A stretch of 64,000 nt of DNA from CAWAMR01 sp963783095 (GTDB lineage Bacteria > Planctomycetota > Planctomycetia > Gemmatales > Gemmataceae). Made by a program: the position numbers and the translations under genes. Below, piece by piece: positions 53,135 through 61,542 of the stretch (its first letter is position 1; every line of letters begins with the position of its first letter). The DNA is taken from the NCBI GenBank assembly GCA_963783095.1, contig CAWAMR010000001.1:659012-723011 (forward strand), written 5' to 3'. A model generated the notes under the pieces. The model was not told where the DNA came from and made no database searches. It worked only from the letters and a program-made list of their open reading frames with translations.

Positions 53135-53192
53135 AACAATTCGGTTCATTTCACCATTCGCCGAATCAAATAAAAAGTGGCGGAAATAGCAC

Positions 53193-53221
53193 TTGTGCAA
53201 TGCTAAAGGATTCCGTATAGT
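53193..53221 (+). promoter_or_regulatory. Sigma-70-type promoter of the RRM gene
   Basis: TTGTGC (-35), exactly 17 bp spacer, TATAGT (-10). Transcription from here would give a leader of about 170 nt before the RRM start, as is common for cold-regulated RNA-binding protein genes. Confidence 0.5.
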
Positions 53222-53396
53222 CTAAGTGCTTCGGGAATACGTAGAGTAGTGTCAGTGCCGAGATAGCTTTTCCGTTATCCCTTCATTTGCCTCTCTCCTC
53301 CCAGATCAACAGATCGTCGAAGCATAGTCATTTGACAACTACCTTCCACAGTGGATTGTGCGTCCGTCGAGTGATTTTCTTTGAAGGAGGCCGTTC

Positions 53397-53780
53397 GTGG
53401 CCAGTAAGTTGTATGTCGGTAATCTCTCTTATAGTACCACCGACAGTGATCTTCAGAAGATGTTTGAGGCATACGGCACCGTCCAATCCGCACAGGTCAT
53501 CATGGACCGGGAGACAGGTCGCTCGAAAGGCTTTGGCTTCGTCGAAATGGGAAGCGACGCAGAAGCTCAAGCAGCCATCGCTGGACTACATGACCAGGAA
53601 GTCAATGGTCGCAAGCTCACCGTAAACGAAGCACGTCCTCGCGAGGATCGTGGTGGCGGCGGCGGGCGTGGTGGTGGTGGCGGTGGTTACGGCGGCGGCC
53701 GGGGCGGAGGCGGTGGTGGAGGTCGCAGTGGCGGCGGAGGCGGCTACGGCGGTGGAGGCGGTGGCGGACGACGCTACTAA
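53397..53780 (+). CDS. RRM RNA-binding protein with glycine-rich tail
   Basis: GTG 53397 after GAAGGAGG. A single RRM occupies residues 1-82: RNP-2 LYVGNL (5-10) and RNP-1 KGFGFVEM (44-51), with aromatic residues for RNA stacking. The last 45 residues are Gly-rich with scattered Arg and Tyr (RGG-like). This is the architecture of cyanobacterial Rbp and other bacterial glycine-rich RNA-binding proteins, often cold-induced; binding of single-stranded RNA is expected. Intact, with its own promoter, long leader and terminator. Confidence 0.92.
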   Translation: MASKLYVGNLSYSTTDSDLQKMFEAYGTVQSAQVIMDRETGRSKGFGFVEMGSDAEAQAAIAGLHDQEVNGRKLTVNEARPREDRGGGGGRGGGGGGYGGGRGGGGGGGRSGGGGGYGGGGGGGRRY

Positions 53781-53802
53781 GCTAATCGGAAAACAAACAA
53801 TC

Positions 53803-53838
53803 AACACCCTTCCCATTCGTGGAGAAGGGTGTTTTCGT
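53803..53838 (+). terminator. Rho-independent terminator of the RRM gene
   Basis: AACACCCTTC and GAAGGGTGTT are perfect 10-bp arms with an 11-nt loop, followed by TTCGTTT. Confidence 0.85.
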
Positions 53839-53868
53839 TTCCGGTGAGATGAGAGAATGCTACGAATG

Positions 53869-53877
53869 TGATATAAT
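53869..53877 (+). promoter_or_regulatory. Extended -10 promoter of the AbrB-like gene
   Basis: TGATATAAT is an extended -10 element 42 bp before ATG 53919. No good -35 at 16-18 bp spacing. Confidence 0.4.
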
Positions 53878-53918
53878 TTCCGTAGAGAGCAGCCGAAGAC
53901 ACGAACCGCAAACTCACA

Positions 53919-54218
53919 ATGAACGCCACGAAAACCACCATCTTGGAACCGGGCAACCGCATCCAGTTGCCTGAAGCTTGGGCAGAAGCGCTCAAATTGC
54001 ACGGCCAGGTTGCGCTGGACAAAACCACCGAGGGTATCCTGGTTCGGCCATGCCCCCCAGTGATGGGGGCGGCTACCGACGACGAGAGTTCTACCGACGC
54101 GCAAGCCGGCCAGATTGCGGATTTCTACGATCCGGTTCGTTTCAACTGGACGGAGGCGACATATGAGATCCGTCGAATCCTGAAGTCATTTAGTGAAGCG
54201 ACCGATGCCCATCCTTGA
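53919..54218 (+). CDS. AbrB/MazE-like small protein, 99 aa
   Basis: The N-terminal half, TTILEPGNRIQLPEAWAEALKLHGQVALDKTTEGILVRPC, has the swapped-hairpin pattern of SpoVT-AbrB DNA-binding domains. The C-terminal tail (FYDPVRFNWTEATYEIRRILKSFSEA) could bind a partner, as antitoxin tails do. No toxin follows: about 150 bp after the stop an ISKra4-type element begins. So the toxin may have been lost, or the protein may be a stand-alone regulator. Moderate certainty for the fold, low for function. Confidence 0.6.
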   Translation: MNATKTTILEPGNRIQLPEAWAEALKLHGQVALDKTTEGILVRPCPPVMGAATDDESSTDAQAGQIADFYDPVRFNWTEATYEIRRILKSFSEATDAHP

Positions 54219-54367
54219 ATTGCCGCGCTCGGAAACGCCGTCGAACCACTCTTCGCAGCATGGTAATCCCACTGATCGAAATGATTTTTTGATAATGCAT
54301 TCAGAAAACGGCTCTGAATCATCTTGACAAATAATTTTGTGACGGCTAGCAGAGCAATCTTCCTCGA

Positions 54368-55917
54368 GGGTGTGGCAAAATTTCCTGGCGCATTTTGAGT
54401 AGTTTGGTCAAGATAGGTAAAAGGTGTGTTGAGCGGAAGGAATTGAGCACCATGACCAGGATCCTATCATGCAGCCAGAACCGAAGTTTTCCCGCGAAGC
54501 GTACATTGAATCAATGCGACAACGGGTCGAAGAAATCCTTGGAAAGGTGGCGGATGCAGTCAACGACGCGACGCGAGGCCACATCATTTCGGGAAGTGAG
54601 GAGCAAGTTCGCGACCTGTTCGCAAAGCTGAGATGTGAGGCATTCGAGCGAGCAGCCCAGATGCGGATCGATGCGGCGGAAGCCGCTTTTCCCCCCTCCG
54701 CAGGATGCGAAGACCGGAAAGAGCAAGCGAAATAAAGGACGGCAGGAGTACAGCATTCTGACGATCAACGGCCGCATCCGACTGTGGCGGCGGCGCTGGC
54801 ATTCGCCGGACGAAGGCACAACGACACCGCTGGACGCTTGGGTCGATGCGGTCGAAGCGACCATCAGCCTGGGCGTGCGCGAGATGGCCTGTCGGCTCAA
54901 CCGTGATGGCAGGAGCTTCGACAAGTCAGCCGACAACTTGGGTCGTACGGCTCAAGTGCAGATCAGCGGCGAATCATTCCGGTGCCTAGTGGAGACGGAG
55001 GGGGCGCAGATCGCGCGAGCGCAGAAGGAGGGAAAGTTACCCGTCAATTGGTCGGCCAGCGATTGCAAAACGGAAGCGGCCGGTACGCGGGTTTACTTCG
55101 GCAGCGATGGGGTGATGGTGCCCCAGGTGACGGACGTCGAGAAAAAGAAACGGCGTGAGAAGACCAAGGCAAAGCGTCGGCGTCGCGGCAAGAAGGCAAA
55201 GCCTCTGCCGCCTCGAAAAGTCGGCACGGACCAGAAATACAAGGAATTCAAGATCGTAGCCTTCTACGACGAAACGCAAGACCATCGCTTGGTGTCGGGG
55301 ACCAAAGGCGACCACCAAGTAGCGGGACGCCTGATGCGTCGAGAAGCAGACCGCATTCATTTGGATGAAGCGGACGAGAAGATCGGCAATGTCGACGGTG
55401 CGCCGTGGATCCGCAATCAAGTCGAGCGACAGAATCTGAATCTGGATGCGCTGGGTCTGGATTTCTATCACCTGAGCGAGCGCGTTCACAAAACGCGGCG
55501 GGAAATCTACGGTGATGGGGACGAAACGGGAAAGAAATGGGCGGTGGACCTGCTCCATTTGTTCAAGCACGAAGGCTACAAGCCTGCTTGGGAGTCGCTC
55601 CTACAATGGCGCGTCGGCCTCAAACGAGGCCAGCGTGCGCACGCCGACGAGTTGCTCTTTTACGTGAGCGAGCGGTCGGACATGATCCGCTATCCCGAAT
55701 TCATCGCCAAGGGGTGGCAGATTGGCAGCGGCCCAACGGAAGCGACCTGCAGAACACTTACGGAACGTGTGAAAGGCCCAGGAATGCGCTGGGATCCGCC
55801 GAACGCCGAGGCCATCATGGGGATCGAATCGCTTTCACAGAGTGACCAATGGAAGGTCTACTGGGAAAGTCATTTGCCCTCAAAGGGTTAGGTATGCCAG
55901 GAAATTTTGCCACACCC
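54368..55917. mobile_element. ISKra4-type insertion sequence, 1550 bp
   Basis: Ends are perfect 22-bp inverted repeats: left 54368-54389 (GGGTGTGGCAAAATTTCCTG...) and right 55896-55917. A single transposase gene in two overlapping frames fills it. No target-site duplication is obvious in the flanks (CTTCCTCGA left, AGCGCTCAA right), suggesting none was made, or later change. Confidence 0.85.
54469..55891 (+). CDS. ISKra4-family transposase in two overlapping frames
   Basis: The first frame (54469-54735) encodes a helical N-terminus. The second continues to 55891 with KGRQEYSILTINGRIRLWRRRW, LDAWVDAVEATISLGVREMACRL, then DDE-type landmarks: VYFGSDGVMVPQV, IGNVDGAPWIRNQV, WQIGSGPTEATCRTLTERVKGPGMRWDPPNAEAIM. 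The frames join at TTTTCCCCCC (54687-54696), where AAEAAFPP continues as PQDAKTGKSKRNKG in the +1 frame. Either this run is a programmed slip site, as reported for some two-ORF members of the family, or it holds one extra C. Otherwise complete and possibly active. Confidence 0.85.
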
Positions 55918-55987
55918 AGCGCTCAACCGGAGCCGTCCCCCGCGTAGGGTTTTGGTAATGGTGACTGGGATGGCGGCCCGATTAGCT
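55918..55987. repeat. attC-like GC-rich repeat, copy 1
   Basis: Shares with copy 2 (56576-56648) the blocks CGCTC-ACCGGAG, GGGTTTTG and TGGCGGCCCG in the same order and spacing. Its ends can pair imperfectly. It abuts the right end of the ISKra4 element, which may have cut off its left part, and precedes the 56015 gene. Confidence 0.5.
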
Positions 55988-56014
55988 TGGTCTTCGCATT
56001 GCGGAGGCGTCGTT

Positions 56015-56473
56015 ATGGAAACTGCTGAGCAACTATTGGCGCTGCTCGATCAGTTTGTAGATGCGGAACCAATCCAGTCCCTTCGTGCGAACGGCGTACT
56101 GGTTGCAGACGATGACACGTCATTGGGAAGACTCTATCTATGCAACCAAGTCGGTGGGTATGAAATCCTTAGCGTCGATGGCCGGATTGTCACTGTCTTC
56201 ATCTACGTACTCGGACAAGATGGGCGCACGCTATTCGCAGGGCCACTTTTGGCGGATCTTCCACCCTCGCCTACGCGGGATGATGTACGCCGCCGATTCG
56301 GTCGCCACCCTTCGCGCCATTCAAGAGTTGGTCCGACCAAAAAACGCGATTCGGAACCGCTCTGGGATCGATACGACCGCGCCAACGTGAGCATCCATTT
56401 TCAATACATGGGAATTGGAGAATTAGTGCGGCAGATCACAATAATGACGCCGGATACTGCCCGTAACTTATAA
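56015..56473 (+). CDS. Hypothetical protein, 152 aa, possibly immunity-like
   Basis: The frame is open from 55907, but ATG 56015 avoids translating the repeat. Sequence METAEQLLALLDQFVDAEPIQ, a VGGYEILSVDGRIVTVFIYVLGQDG strand pair, FAGPLLADLPPSPTRDDVRRRFGRHPSR and YDRANVSIHFQYMGIGELVRQITIMTP. The layout (scissor-like strands, a DLP...T..DV..RFG turn, terminal hydrophobic strand) recalls DUF6392-type and other immunity-like small proteins; this is a weak resemblance. It lies between two similar repeats like a gene cassette. Intact. Confidence 0.55.
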   Translation: METAEQLLALLDQFVDAEPIQSLRANGVLVADDDTSLGRLYLCNQVGGYEILSVDGRIVTVFIYVLGQDGRTLFAGPLLADLPPSPTRDDVRRRFGRHPSRHSRVGPTKKRDSEPLWDRYDRANVSIHFQYMGIGELVRQITIMTPDTARNL

Positions 56474-56575
56474 TAATGCTTTGCACCAAGGGAACGTTTT
56501 TGTGCGTCTGGCGTTGCCGCTGTAACGCTAACGTCGCCCGCAATAAGGCAAAAGAACCAAAGGCAACACCGAACA
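56474..56575. other. Gap between the cassette-like gene and repeat copy 2
   Basis: No gene. GGCGTTGCCGCTGTAACGCTAACGTC contains AAC/GTT-type triplets of the kind found in attC ends, but no defined site can be assigned. Confidence 0.3.
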
Positions 56576-56648
56576 AACCGCTCCACCGGAGAAGGCCCTC
56601 CTTGTCGGGTTTTGTTTACGGGTGGCTGCGGTGGCGGCCCGGTTTGCT
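56576..56648. repeat. attC-like GC-rich repeat, copy 2
   Basis: AACCGCTCCACCGGAG at the left and GCGGTGGCGGCCCGGTT at the right can form an imperfect stem enclosing GGGTTTTG. Same orientation as copy 1, 100 bp after the 56015 gene. Confidence 0.5.
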
Positions 56649-56783
56649 CGAGCAAATGATCTCCCAAACCCGTCGATTGTATGCAAGCAAATGCTCCCAG
56701 ATGGCACCGAAGTAACCGTTGTCTGGGCCTTTGTTCCCGAAGACAGCCAAGCATTGCTCGTGACGGTCTACTTTCCAGATTGA
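56622..56783 (+). pseudogene. Possible remnant ORF, 53 aa
   Basis: From a GTG inside repeat copy 2 the frame reads to QMLPDGTEVTVVWAFVPEDSQ then ALLVTVYFPD and stop. The VTVVWAFVPE...LLVTVYF pattern looks like the final beta-hairpin of a small toxin-like protein. No start signal is present. Probably the end of a lost gene; low certainty. Confidence 0.3.
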
Positions 56784-57116
56784 GGTACAAAATGGCCCCG
56801 CAAGCTCCCACGAGAGAGAATTAGTAGACTGACCGAATGGGTTGCCGTGCCCGCGTGACCCCGGCATCTTGGCGCTCCCGAGGGTAGCCGCCGCTGCTGT
56901 GGCGGAGTTGGGCAAATCATTGCCGAGGCTCAATTTACTCATTGGGACAGGCTCTGACTCAGGCCCACGTTCCCGACCGTAAGAACCGAGCCACGAGAAA
57001 AAAACGATTCCACAGACCTGGTTCTTTTTTGGTTGAACGGGACTTTGACTGAGACGATAATAAATTCTCCCACCCCCGCTTGCAAAACCTACCTCCTGTA
57101 AAGAAAGCCATTCATC
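56784..57116. other. Intergenic region before the PQQ propeller gene
   Basis: No supported gene. Upstream region of the 57117 gene, with a purine-rich stretch and AGGAGG-complementary ribosome site absent; CTGTAAAGAAAG lies just before the ATG. Confidence 0.45.
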
Positions 57117-58376
57117 ATGCTTTGGAATTTGACCTCTCGATCGCTGTCGAGCCTCGTTCTGTTCATTGCGCTTGCTTGCGCAGCAAGTTCAGCAGAGCCT
57201 ACCTGGCCCCGTTGGCGTGGGCCTGCCGGCAACGGTCATTCGGATGAGACCAACCTACCGATCAAGTGGAGTGCGGCCTCGATAGTCTGGAAAACTTCAT
57301 TGAAAGGAAGCGGCCAATCTTCGCCGATCATCTGGGGCGATCGCATCTTCTTGACCTCAGCGCTCGATTCCGGCAAGACCCGTCTGGTGATCTGCGTCGA
57401 TCGTCGCAAAGGCAAAGTCCTCTGGGAAAAGACGGCCTGGTCCGGCGTGCCGGAAAAAAGCCATGCCCAGAATGGCTGGGCTTCACCGAGTTGCGCAACC
57501 GATGGCGAACGGGTGGTGGCATTCTTTGGGAAAGGTGGACTTCACTGTTACAGCGTGGAAGGCAAGCGGCTCTGGTCGCGAGATCTGGGCAGTTTTCCCG
57601 GTCCCTGGGGCGTTGCTGCAAGTCCAATCATTGTCGGCGATCTGGTCATCCAGAACTGCGATGCCCAGGGAGAAGGTTATCTGCTTGCGCTCAATAAGTT
57701 CGACGGCAAGGAAGTTTGGAAAACTCCTCGAACGGCACCCGAGCGTGGCGGTTGGAGCACTCCGGTTCTGATGCCGGCCGGCGATCATCAGGAATTGGTA
57801 CTTAACGGTGAGCGAGCCGTCACTGCCTACGATCCCGCGAGCGGCAAACAACTCTGGGCTTGCAAGAGCTTTGCAGGCCGAGGCGACCCGACCGTTACTC
57901 CCGGAAAAGACCTCCTCTTTGTCGTGAATGGGCAGCCGGGCGACATCTACGCCGTCAAGCCCGGCGGCTCCGGCGACGTTACCGAGAAGAACATGGCCTG
58001 GCACACCGAACGAAAGGGAGGAAGGGATCTGCCGGCACCGATCCTGGTTGGAGACTACCTGACCGTGGCAAATATGGGCGGCATAACCACGGGCTACGAA
58101 AGTTCATCGGGCAAAGTTTTGTGGTCCGAGCGCTTAAAGGGGCAATATTCGTCATCGCCGATTGCTGCGAATGGGCTGGTTTACTTCCAGAATGAGGCCG
58201 GCGAGACCACGGTTCTTATGCCGGGAACGGAGCTTAAGATTGTCGCTCAGAACACGCTTGGAGCCAAAGGAGAAGTGTTCCGCGCGTCGCTGTCGCCGTG
58301 TGGAGGGCAAATCTTCTCGCGCTCGGACAAGACGCTCTACTGTATTGGCGTTAGGAAACAATCTGAGAAGCCGTAA
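57117..58376 (+). CDS. Secreted PQQ-like beta-propeller protein
   Basis: Intact 419 residues. Signal peptide SLSSLVLFIALACAASSAEP, then the planctomycete-type opening WPRWRGPAGNGHSDETNLPIKWS. Eight-bladed propeller repeats of the PQQ/BamB type follow: VICVDRRKGKVLWEKTAW, LLALNKFDGKEVWKTPRT, VTAYDPASGKQLWACKSF, TTGYESSSGKVLWSERL, each ending in the Gly-Lys-x-x-W blade motif. No disulfide CC pair or heme site for a true PQQ dehydrogenase is seen, so it is more likely a binding or scaffold protein. Standing alone, no operon. Confidence 0.9.
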   Translation: MLWNLTSRSLSSLVLFIALACAASSAEPTWPRWRGPAGNGHSDETNLPIKWSAASIVWKTSLKGSGQSSPIIWGDRIFLTSALDSGKTRLVICVDRRKGKVLWEKTAWSGVPEKSHAQNGWASPSCATDGERVVAFFGKGGLHCYSVEGKRLWSRDLGSFPGPWGVAASPIIVGDLVIQNCDAQGEGYLLALNKFDGKEVWKTPRTAPERGGWSTPVLMPAGDHQELVLNGERAVTAYDPASGKQLWACKSFAGRGDPTVTPGKDLLFVVNGQPGDIYAVKPGGSGDVTEKNMAWHTERKGGRDLPAPILVGDYLTVANMGGITTGYESSSGKVLWSERLKGQYSSSPIAANGLVYFQNEAGETTVLMPGTELKIVAQNTLGAKGEVFRASLSPCGGQIFSRSDKTLYCIGVRKQSEKP

Positions 58377-58441
58377 CTCCTGGAGTTAATCGGCGGGTAG
58401 GAGCCGTAATCCTGCCAGATTGAGCAAGGAGCTTGTCGCGG

Positions 58442-59424
58442 ATGCGTGGCGATGTTGTTTATCGTGTGTATGCCTGTCATGAAGGACGACAGAAGGACTA
58501 TTTCTTCGGAGCCTTCCGCTCAATTTCCGAGGCGGAGGCGGAGGTCACGAAACTTACCGAGAAAGAAATGAACGGCGCAATTGGGCGCAACAGTATCACA
58601 ACAGGGGATTCGTCATTCGCGAGGCAGTTGTTGACACCAATTTTGAGGTTCCGTTGCAGCCCAAACCTCGGGACAAGTACACCATTAGGGCCTCGCGGAA
58701 GGCGAATCAACCGGGAACGTGGGACTCAACCGTCGTCGAGGTTTTTCGACGAACGAACTCGTCGGGCGACCTCGAGAAAATCTGCGAATACGAGCGAAAC
58801 TACTCAATGCTGCAAACCTTCGAGCCGTATCGGCAAGGTGGCAGGGAGTTTGCGCTAATCTCGCGCGATTACACAAAAACGGCCGTGCTGGACCTCGAGT
58901 CTGGAAGCGTGATCGCGGAGGAGGCCGATGAACCTGGATCTCACTGCGGGGTCGGGTTTTGCCCAATTGGTTTCTATGTGCCGGATTGGTGGGATGTAAA
59001 CAATGAGTCGGTCATTCCAGGAAGTGAACATTGGGATGCCGACCACGAATGGCCAATCGGTGATTTTGGGTTTGTGTGGGGCTGCTACTGGGGCGACGAC
59101 TCCGCGTGGAAGGTCCAGTGCCTTGACTTGAGCCGAGTACAGCAGGGCGTTGTGCGGCGTGAAGAACGCTTCGGATATGTAGAACTTGCGACGTTCGGTT
59201 TCACGAGCCCCTGTCAAATGCCGGATGTCGAATTATCTCGAAAAAGCGATCCGCCGCACTTTATCGAGGTGTCGAGGTGCGGTGGAGTGGCTCAGGTTAC
59301 CTTCGCAATCCAGATGCGCTTCGATCTTGAGTCAGGTAAGCCAGAAGAATGGCAGCGGCTGAAAATCGCGAATTGGAAATGTTTTGCCTCAGTCGAATCT
59401 GGAAGAACGCTCCGTTCGGGTTAG
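58442..59424 (+). CDS. Hypothetical protein, about 327 aa (frameshift near 58586)
   Basis: ATG 58442 (AAGGAG upstream) starts MRGDVVYRVYACHEGRQKDYFFGAFRSISEAEAEVTKLTEKEMN. After one extra T near 58586 it continues WAQQYHNRGFVIREAVVDTNFEVPLQPKPRDKYTIRASRK. The C-terminal 200 residues are beta-rich and Trp/Tyr-rich: FALISRDYTKTAVLDLESGSVIAEE, FCPIGFYVPDWWDVN, FGFVWGCYWGDDSAWKVQCLDLS. The N-terminus is a ferredoxin-like strand-helix pattern; the rest looks like a beta-propeller or sandwich of the kind seen in single-copy accessory genes. No family recognised. Its stop codon lies in the loop of a palindrome next to the IS3-type element. Confidence 0.65.
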
Positions 59425-59438
59425 CATAACCTGAACGG
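59412..59438. repeat. Palindrome at the left edge of the IS3-type element
   Basis: CCGTTCGGGTT and AACCTGAACGG form an 11-bp stem (one G-T) around AGCAT. The stop of the 58442 gene is in the loop, and the second arm runs into the ribosome site of the transposase gene (GGAGG, 59437-59441). It could terminate upstream transcription or hide the ribosome site from read-through transcripts. Confidence 0.6.
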
Positions 59439-59447
59439 AGGTTCGTC

Positions 59448-59765
59448 ATGAGACAAGCAGCGTCGTCATTTCCCCGGCACCGAGAAGGTCGCCATCCTCA
59501 AGCGGCACCTCATCGACAAGGTCCCGATTTCCGACCTGTGCGATGAACTCGACATCTACCCCAACCAGATTCTACGACTGGCTCAAGAAGTTCTTCGAGA
59601 ACGGCCATCTGGCCTTCGACAACGGCCGCAAGTGCCAAGGCCGTCGAGGATGCCAAGGAACGCAAGATCGAGCAACTCGAAGCCAAGCTCCAACGCAAGA
59701 ACGAGGTCCTGGCCGAGCTGATGGAAGAGCACATCCTGCTAAAAAAAAGTCTTGGGGAGATCTGA
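59448..59765 (+). CDS. IS3-type transposase OrfA (three frameshifts)
   Basis: Helix-turn-helix protein that binds the element's ends. ATG 59448 has GGAGG upstream. Corrected for extra bases near 59453, 59571 and 59632 it reads KQRRHFPGTEKVAILKRHLIDKVPISDLCDELDIYPNQFYDWLKKFFENG, then the leucine-zipper helix ERKIEQLEAKLQRKNEVLAELMEEHILLKKSLGEI and a TGA. The slip site CTAAAAAAAAG near the end would move ribosomes into the -1 frame of OrfB, as in other IS3 members. Confidence 0.8.
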
Positions 59766-61131
59766 ACGGCTGCTGGGTGCCCCACGACACCCGCGACAAC
59801 ATCGTCGATTTCGTCCGCGACTGGAGCGACAAGACGGAGATCCCCGTCTGTCGCTTCCTGCCCTGGATCGGCATCGGCACCAGCAAGTTCCACGACTGGA
59901 AACAACGCTTCGGCAAGGTCAACGAGCACAACGCCTGGGTGCCGCGCGACCACTGGCTCACCGACGACGAGAAAGAGCGCATCTGCGCCTTCGCCCGCCA
60001 GCACCCGCTCGAAGGCTACCGCCGCCTGACCTTCATGATGCTCGATGCCGACGTCGTCGCCTGCAGCCCGGCCAGCGTCTACCGCGTCCTCAAAGGCGCC
60101 AGGGCTGCTGGCCGGATCGTCGCCCAGCATCACCAAAAAAGGCACCGGCTTCGTCCAGCCGCTCCAAGCCCACGAGCACTGGCACGTCGATGTCAGCTAC
60201 CTCAACATCGCCGGCACCTTCTACTTCCTTTGTTCCGTCCTCGACGGCTGCAGCCGCTTCATCGTCCACTGGGAAATCCGCGAAAAAATGGAGGAAACCG
60301 ACGTGGAAACCATCATCCAACGCGCCCGCGAAGCTTACCCCGGCGTCACGCCACGCATCATCACCGACAACGGCCCCCAGTTCATCGCCAAGGACTTCAA
60401 GGAGTTCATCCGCATCGCCGGCATGACCCACGTCAAAACCTCGCCCTACTACCCGCAATCCAACGGCAAGATCGAACGCTTGCACAAAACCCTCAAGGGC
60501 GACTGCATCCGCGTCCAGGTGCCGCTGTCGCTCGACGATGCCCGCCGCATCGTCGCTCGATTACGTCGCCCATTACAACACCGTCCGCTTGCACAGCGCC
60601 ATCGGCTACGTCACGCCCAAGGACAAGCTCGAAGGCCGCGACACAGGAGATCTTCGACGCACGCGACCGCAAACTGGCCGAGGCCCGCGAACGCCGCAAA
60701 CAGCTACGCCAAGCCCAACACCGAGCAAGCATCCGAGCCCACGGCCAGTCGCTCCGCGGCCCGCCATCGACTTCGCCGCCGTCCGCGCCGCCATCACCAT
60801 GGCCGCCGTCCTGCAACTGCTCGGCTTCAAGCCCAACAGCACCCGCGGCGCCCAGCAACGCGGACCCTGCCCCTTGCACGGCTCGCACTTCCGGCACCAG
60901 CCGCTGCTTCTCCGCCAACCTGGACGACCAGATCTTCCACTGCTTCAAATGCGGCCGCTCCGGCAACGCCCTGGACCTGTGGGCACAAGCCGCCAGACGC
61001 AATCCCTCTACGACGCCGCCATCGACCTGTGCGAACGCCTCCACATCCCCTTGCCGACACTTGCCGCCACCACAACCCGGAACAGGGAAGAGGAACCCGT
61101 AGCTCGCTCACCGAATCAACGTGTACAATGA
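59747..61131 (+). CDS. IS3-type transposase OrfB followed by a CHC2 zinc-finger domain (frameshifted)
   Basis: Entered by -1 slippage on A8 (59741-59748). HTH_21-like region (WLTDDEKERICAFARQHPLEGYRRLTFMMLDADV), then the rve integrase core: HEHWHVDVSYLNIAGTFYFLCSVLD (first D), IITDNGPQFIAKDFKEFI (second D) and YPQSNGKIERLHKTLKGD (E). After a basic linker (ARERRKQLRQAKPNTEQ) comes AAVLQLLGFKPNSTRGAQQRG and a CHC2 zinc finger: CPLH (60868-60879) and CFKCG (60941-60955), with SANLDDQIFHCFKCGRSGNALDL, as in DnaG. Frame breaks near 60113, 60560, 60640, 60740, 60890 and 61005 prevent proof that it is one polypeptide. Confidence 0.72.
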
Positions 61132-61153
61132 ACTCGCCCCTAAATACGAGTCA

Positions 61154-61246
61154 CTATCTTTTACTCGCTAACTCAACGAAGCGATTCTTCCAGATCAGGC
61201 TGAACCAACACAGAAATAGCCCAATATCCAAAACGAAAAGGCTCAT
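61154..61246 (-). pseudogene. Fragment of a PIN-domain (VapC-like) toxin gene
   Basis: ATG 61246 overlaps the antitoxin stop (ATGA). MSLFVLD is the standard opening strand of VapC-like PIN RNases, with the first catalytic aspartate. The frame then degenerates and stops after 30 residues, near the IS3-type element's right side. The toxin is therefore missing. Confidence 0.5.
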
Positions 61247-61542
61247 AGATATTTTGGATCCGCATCCACTTCTCGGCGATACTTCGCGATCGATCTTTGC
61301 CATTTCTCGAACAGCGGGTCATCCTTGAACATGCCCGCAAACTTCGCGAGAGGATGCGGTTCAGAAGTCATCTCCAGCGATACTACCTCCGTACCCGCTC
61401 GAATGCGGGCGTGAAGTTGCTCACGCAGTTTTGCCAGCACTTCCTCTCGGCTGGCTCCCTCGGCGCTGACTGCGAACTGTTCACCGCCGCGCGACCGATA
61501 GCCGTTGCCGGGCACCGGTTCGATCAGAATGGGTATTTGCAT
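61243..61542 (-). CDS. HicB-like antitoxin, 99 aa
   Basis: MQIPILIEPVPGNGYRSRGGEQFAVSAEGASREEVLAKLREQLHARIRAGTEVVSLEM is the HicB-like partial RNase H fold used by antitoxins of PIN toxins. The C-terminal FAGMFKDDPLFEKWQRSIAKYRREVDADPKYL is the toxin-binding tail. Intact. It should neutralise the PIN toxin that once began at 61246, of which only the first residues remain. Confidence 0.75.
   Translation of the reverse strand: MQIPILIEPVPGNGYRSRGGEQFAVSAEGASREEVLAKLREQLHARIRAGTEVVSLEMTSEPHPLAKFAGMFKDDPLFEKWQRSIAKYRREVDADPKYL

Larger units (their letters stand above)
59448..61131 (+). mobile_element. IS3-type element carrying a CHC2 zinc-finger domain
   Basis: Minimal extent given by the coding part. 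OrfA and OrfB have IS3-family layout with an A8 slip site; the third part encodes a primase-type zinc finger. True ends are uncertain: no matching inverted repeats were found, but the right end must lie at or before about 61225, where the neighbouring PIN toxin gene is cut. Confidence 0.75.

Noticed and set aside
53640..53780. GGC-rich run in the RRM gene as a microsatellite
   Set aside because: It encodes an RGG/glycine tail typical of this protein family.
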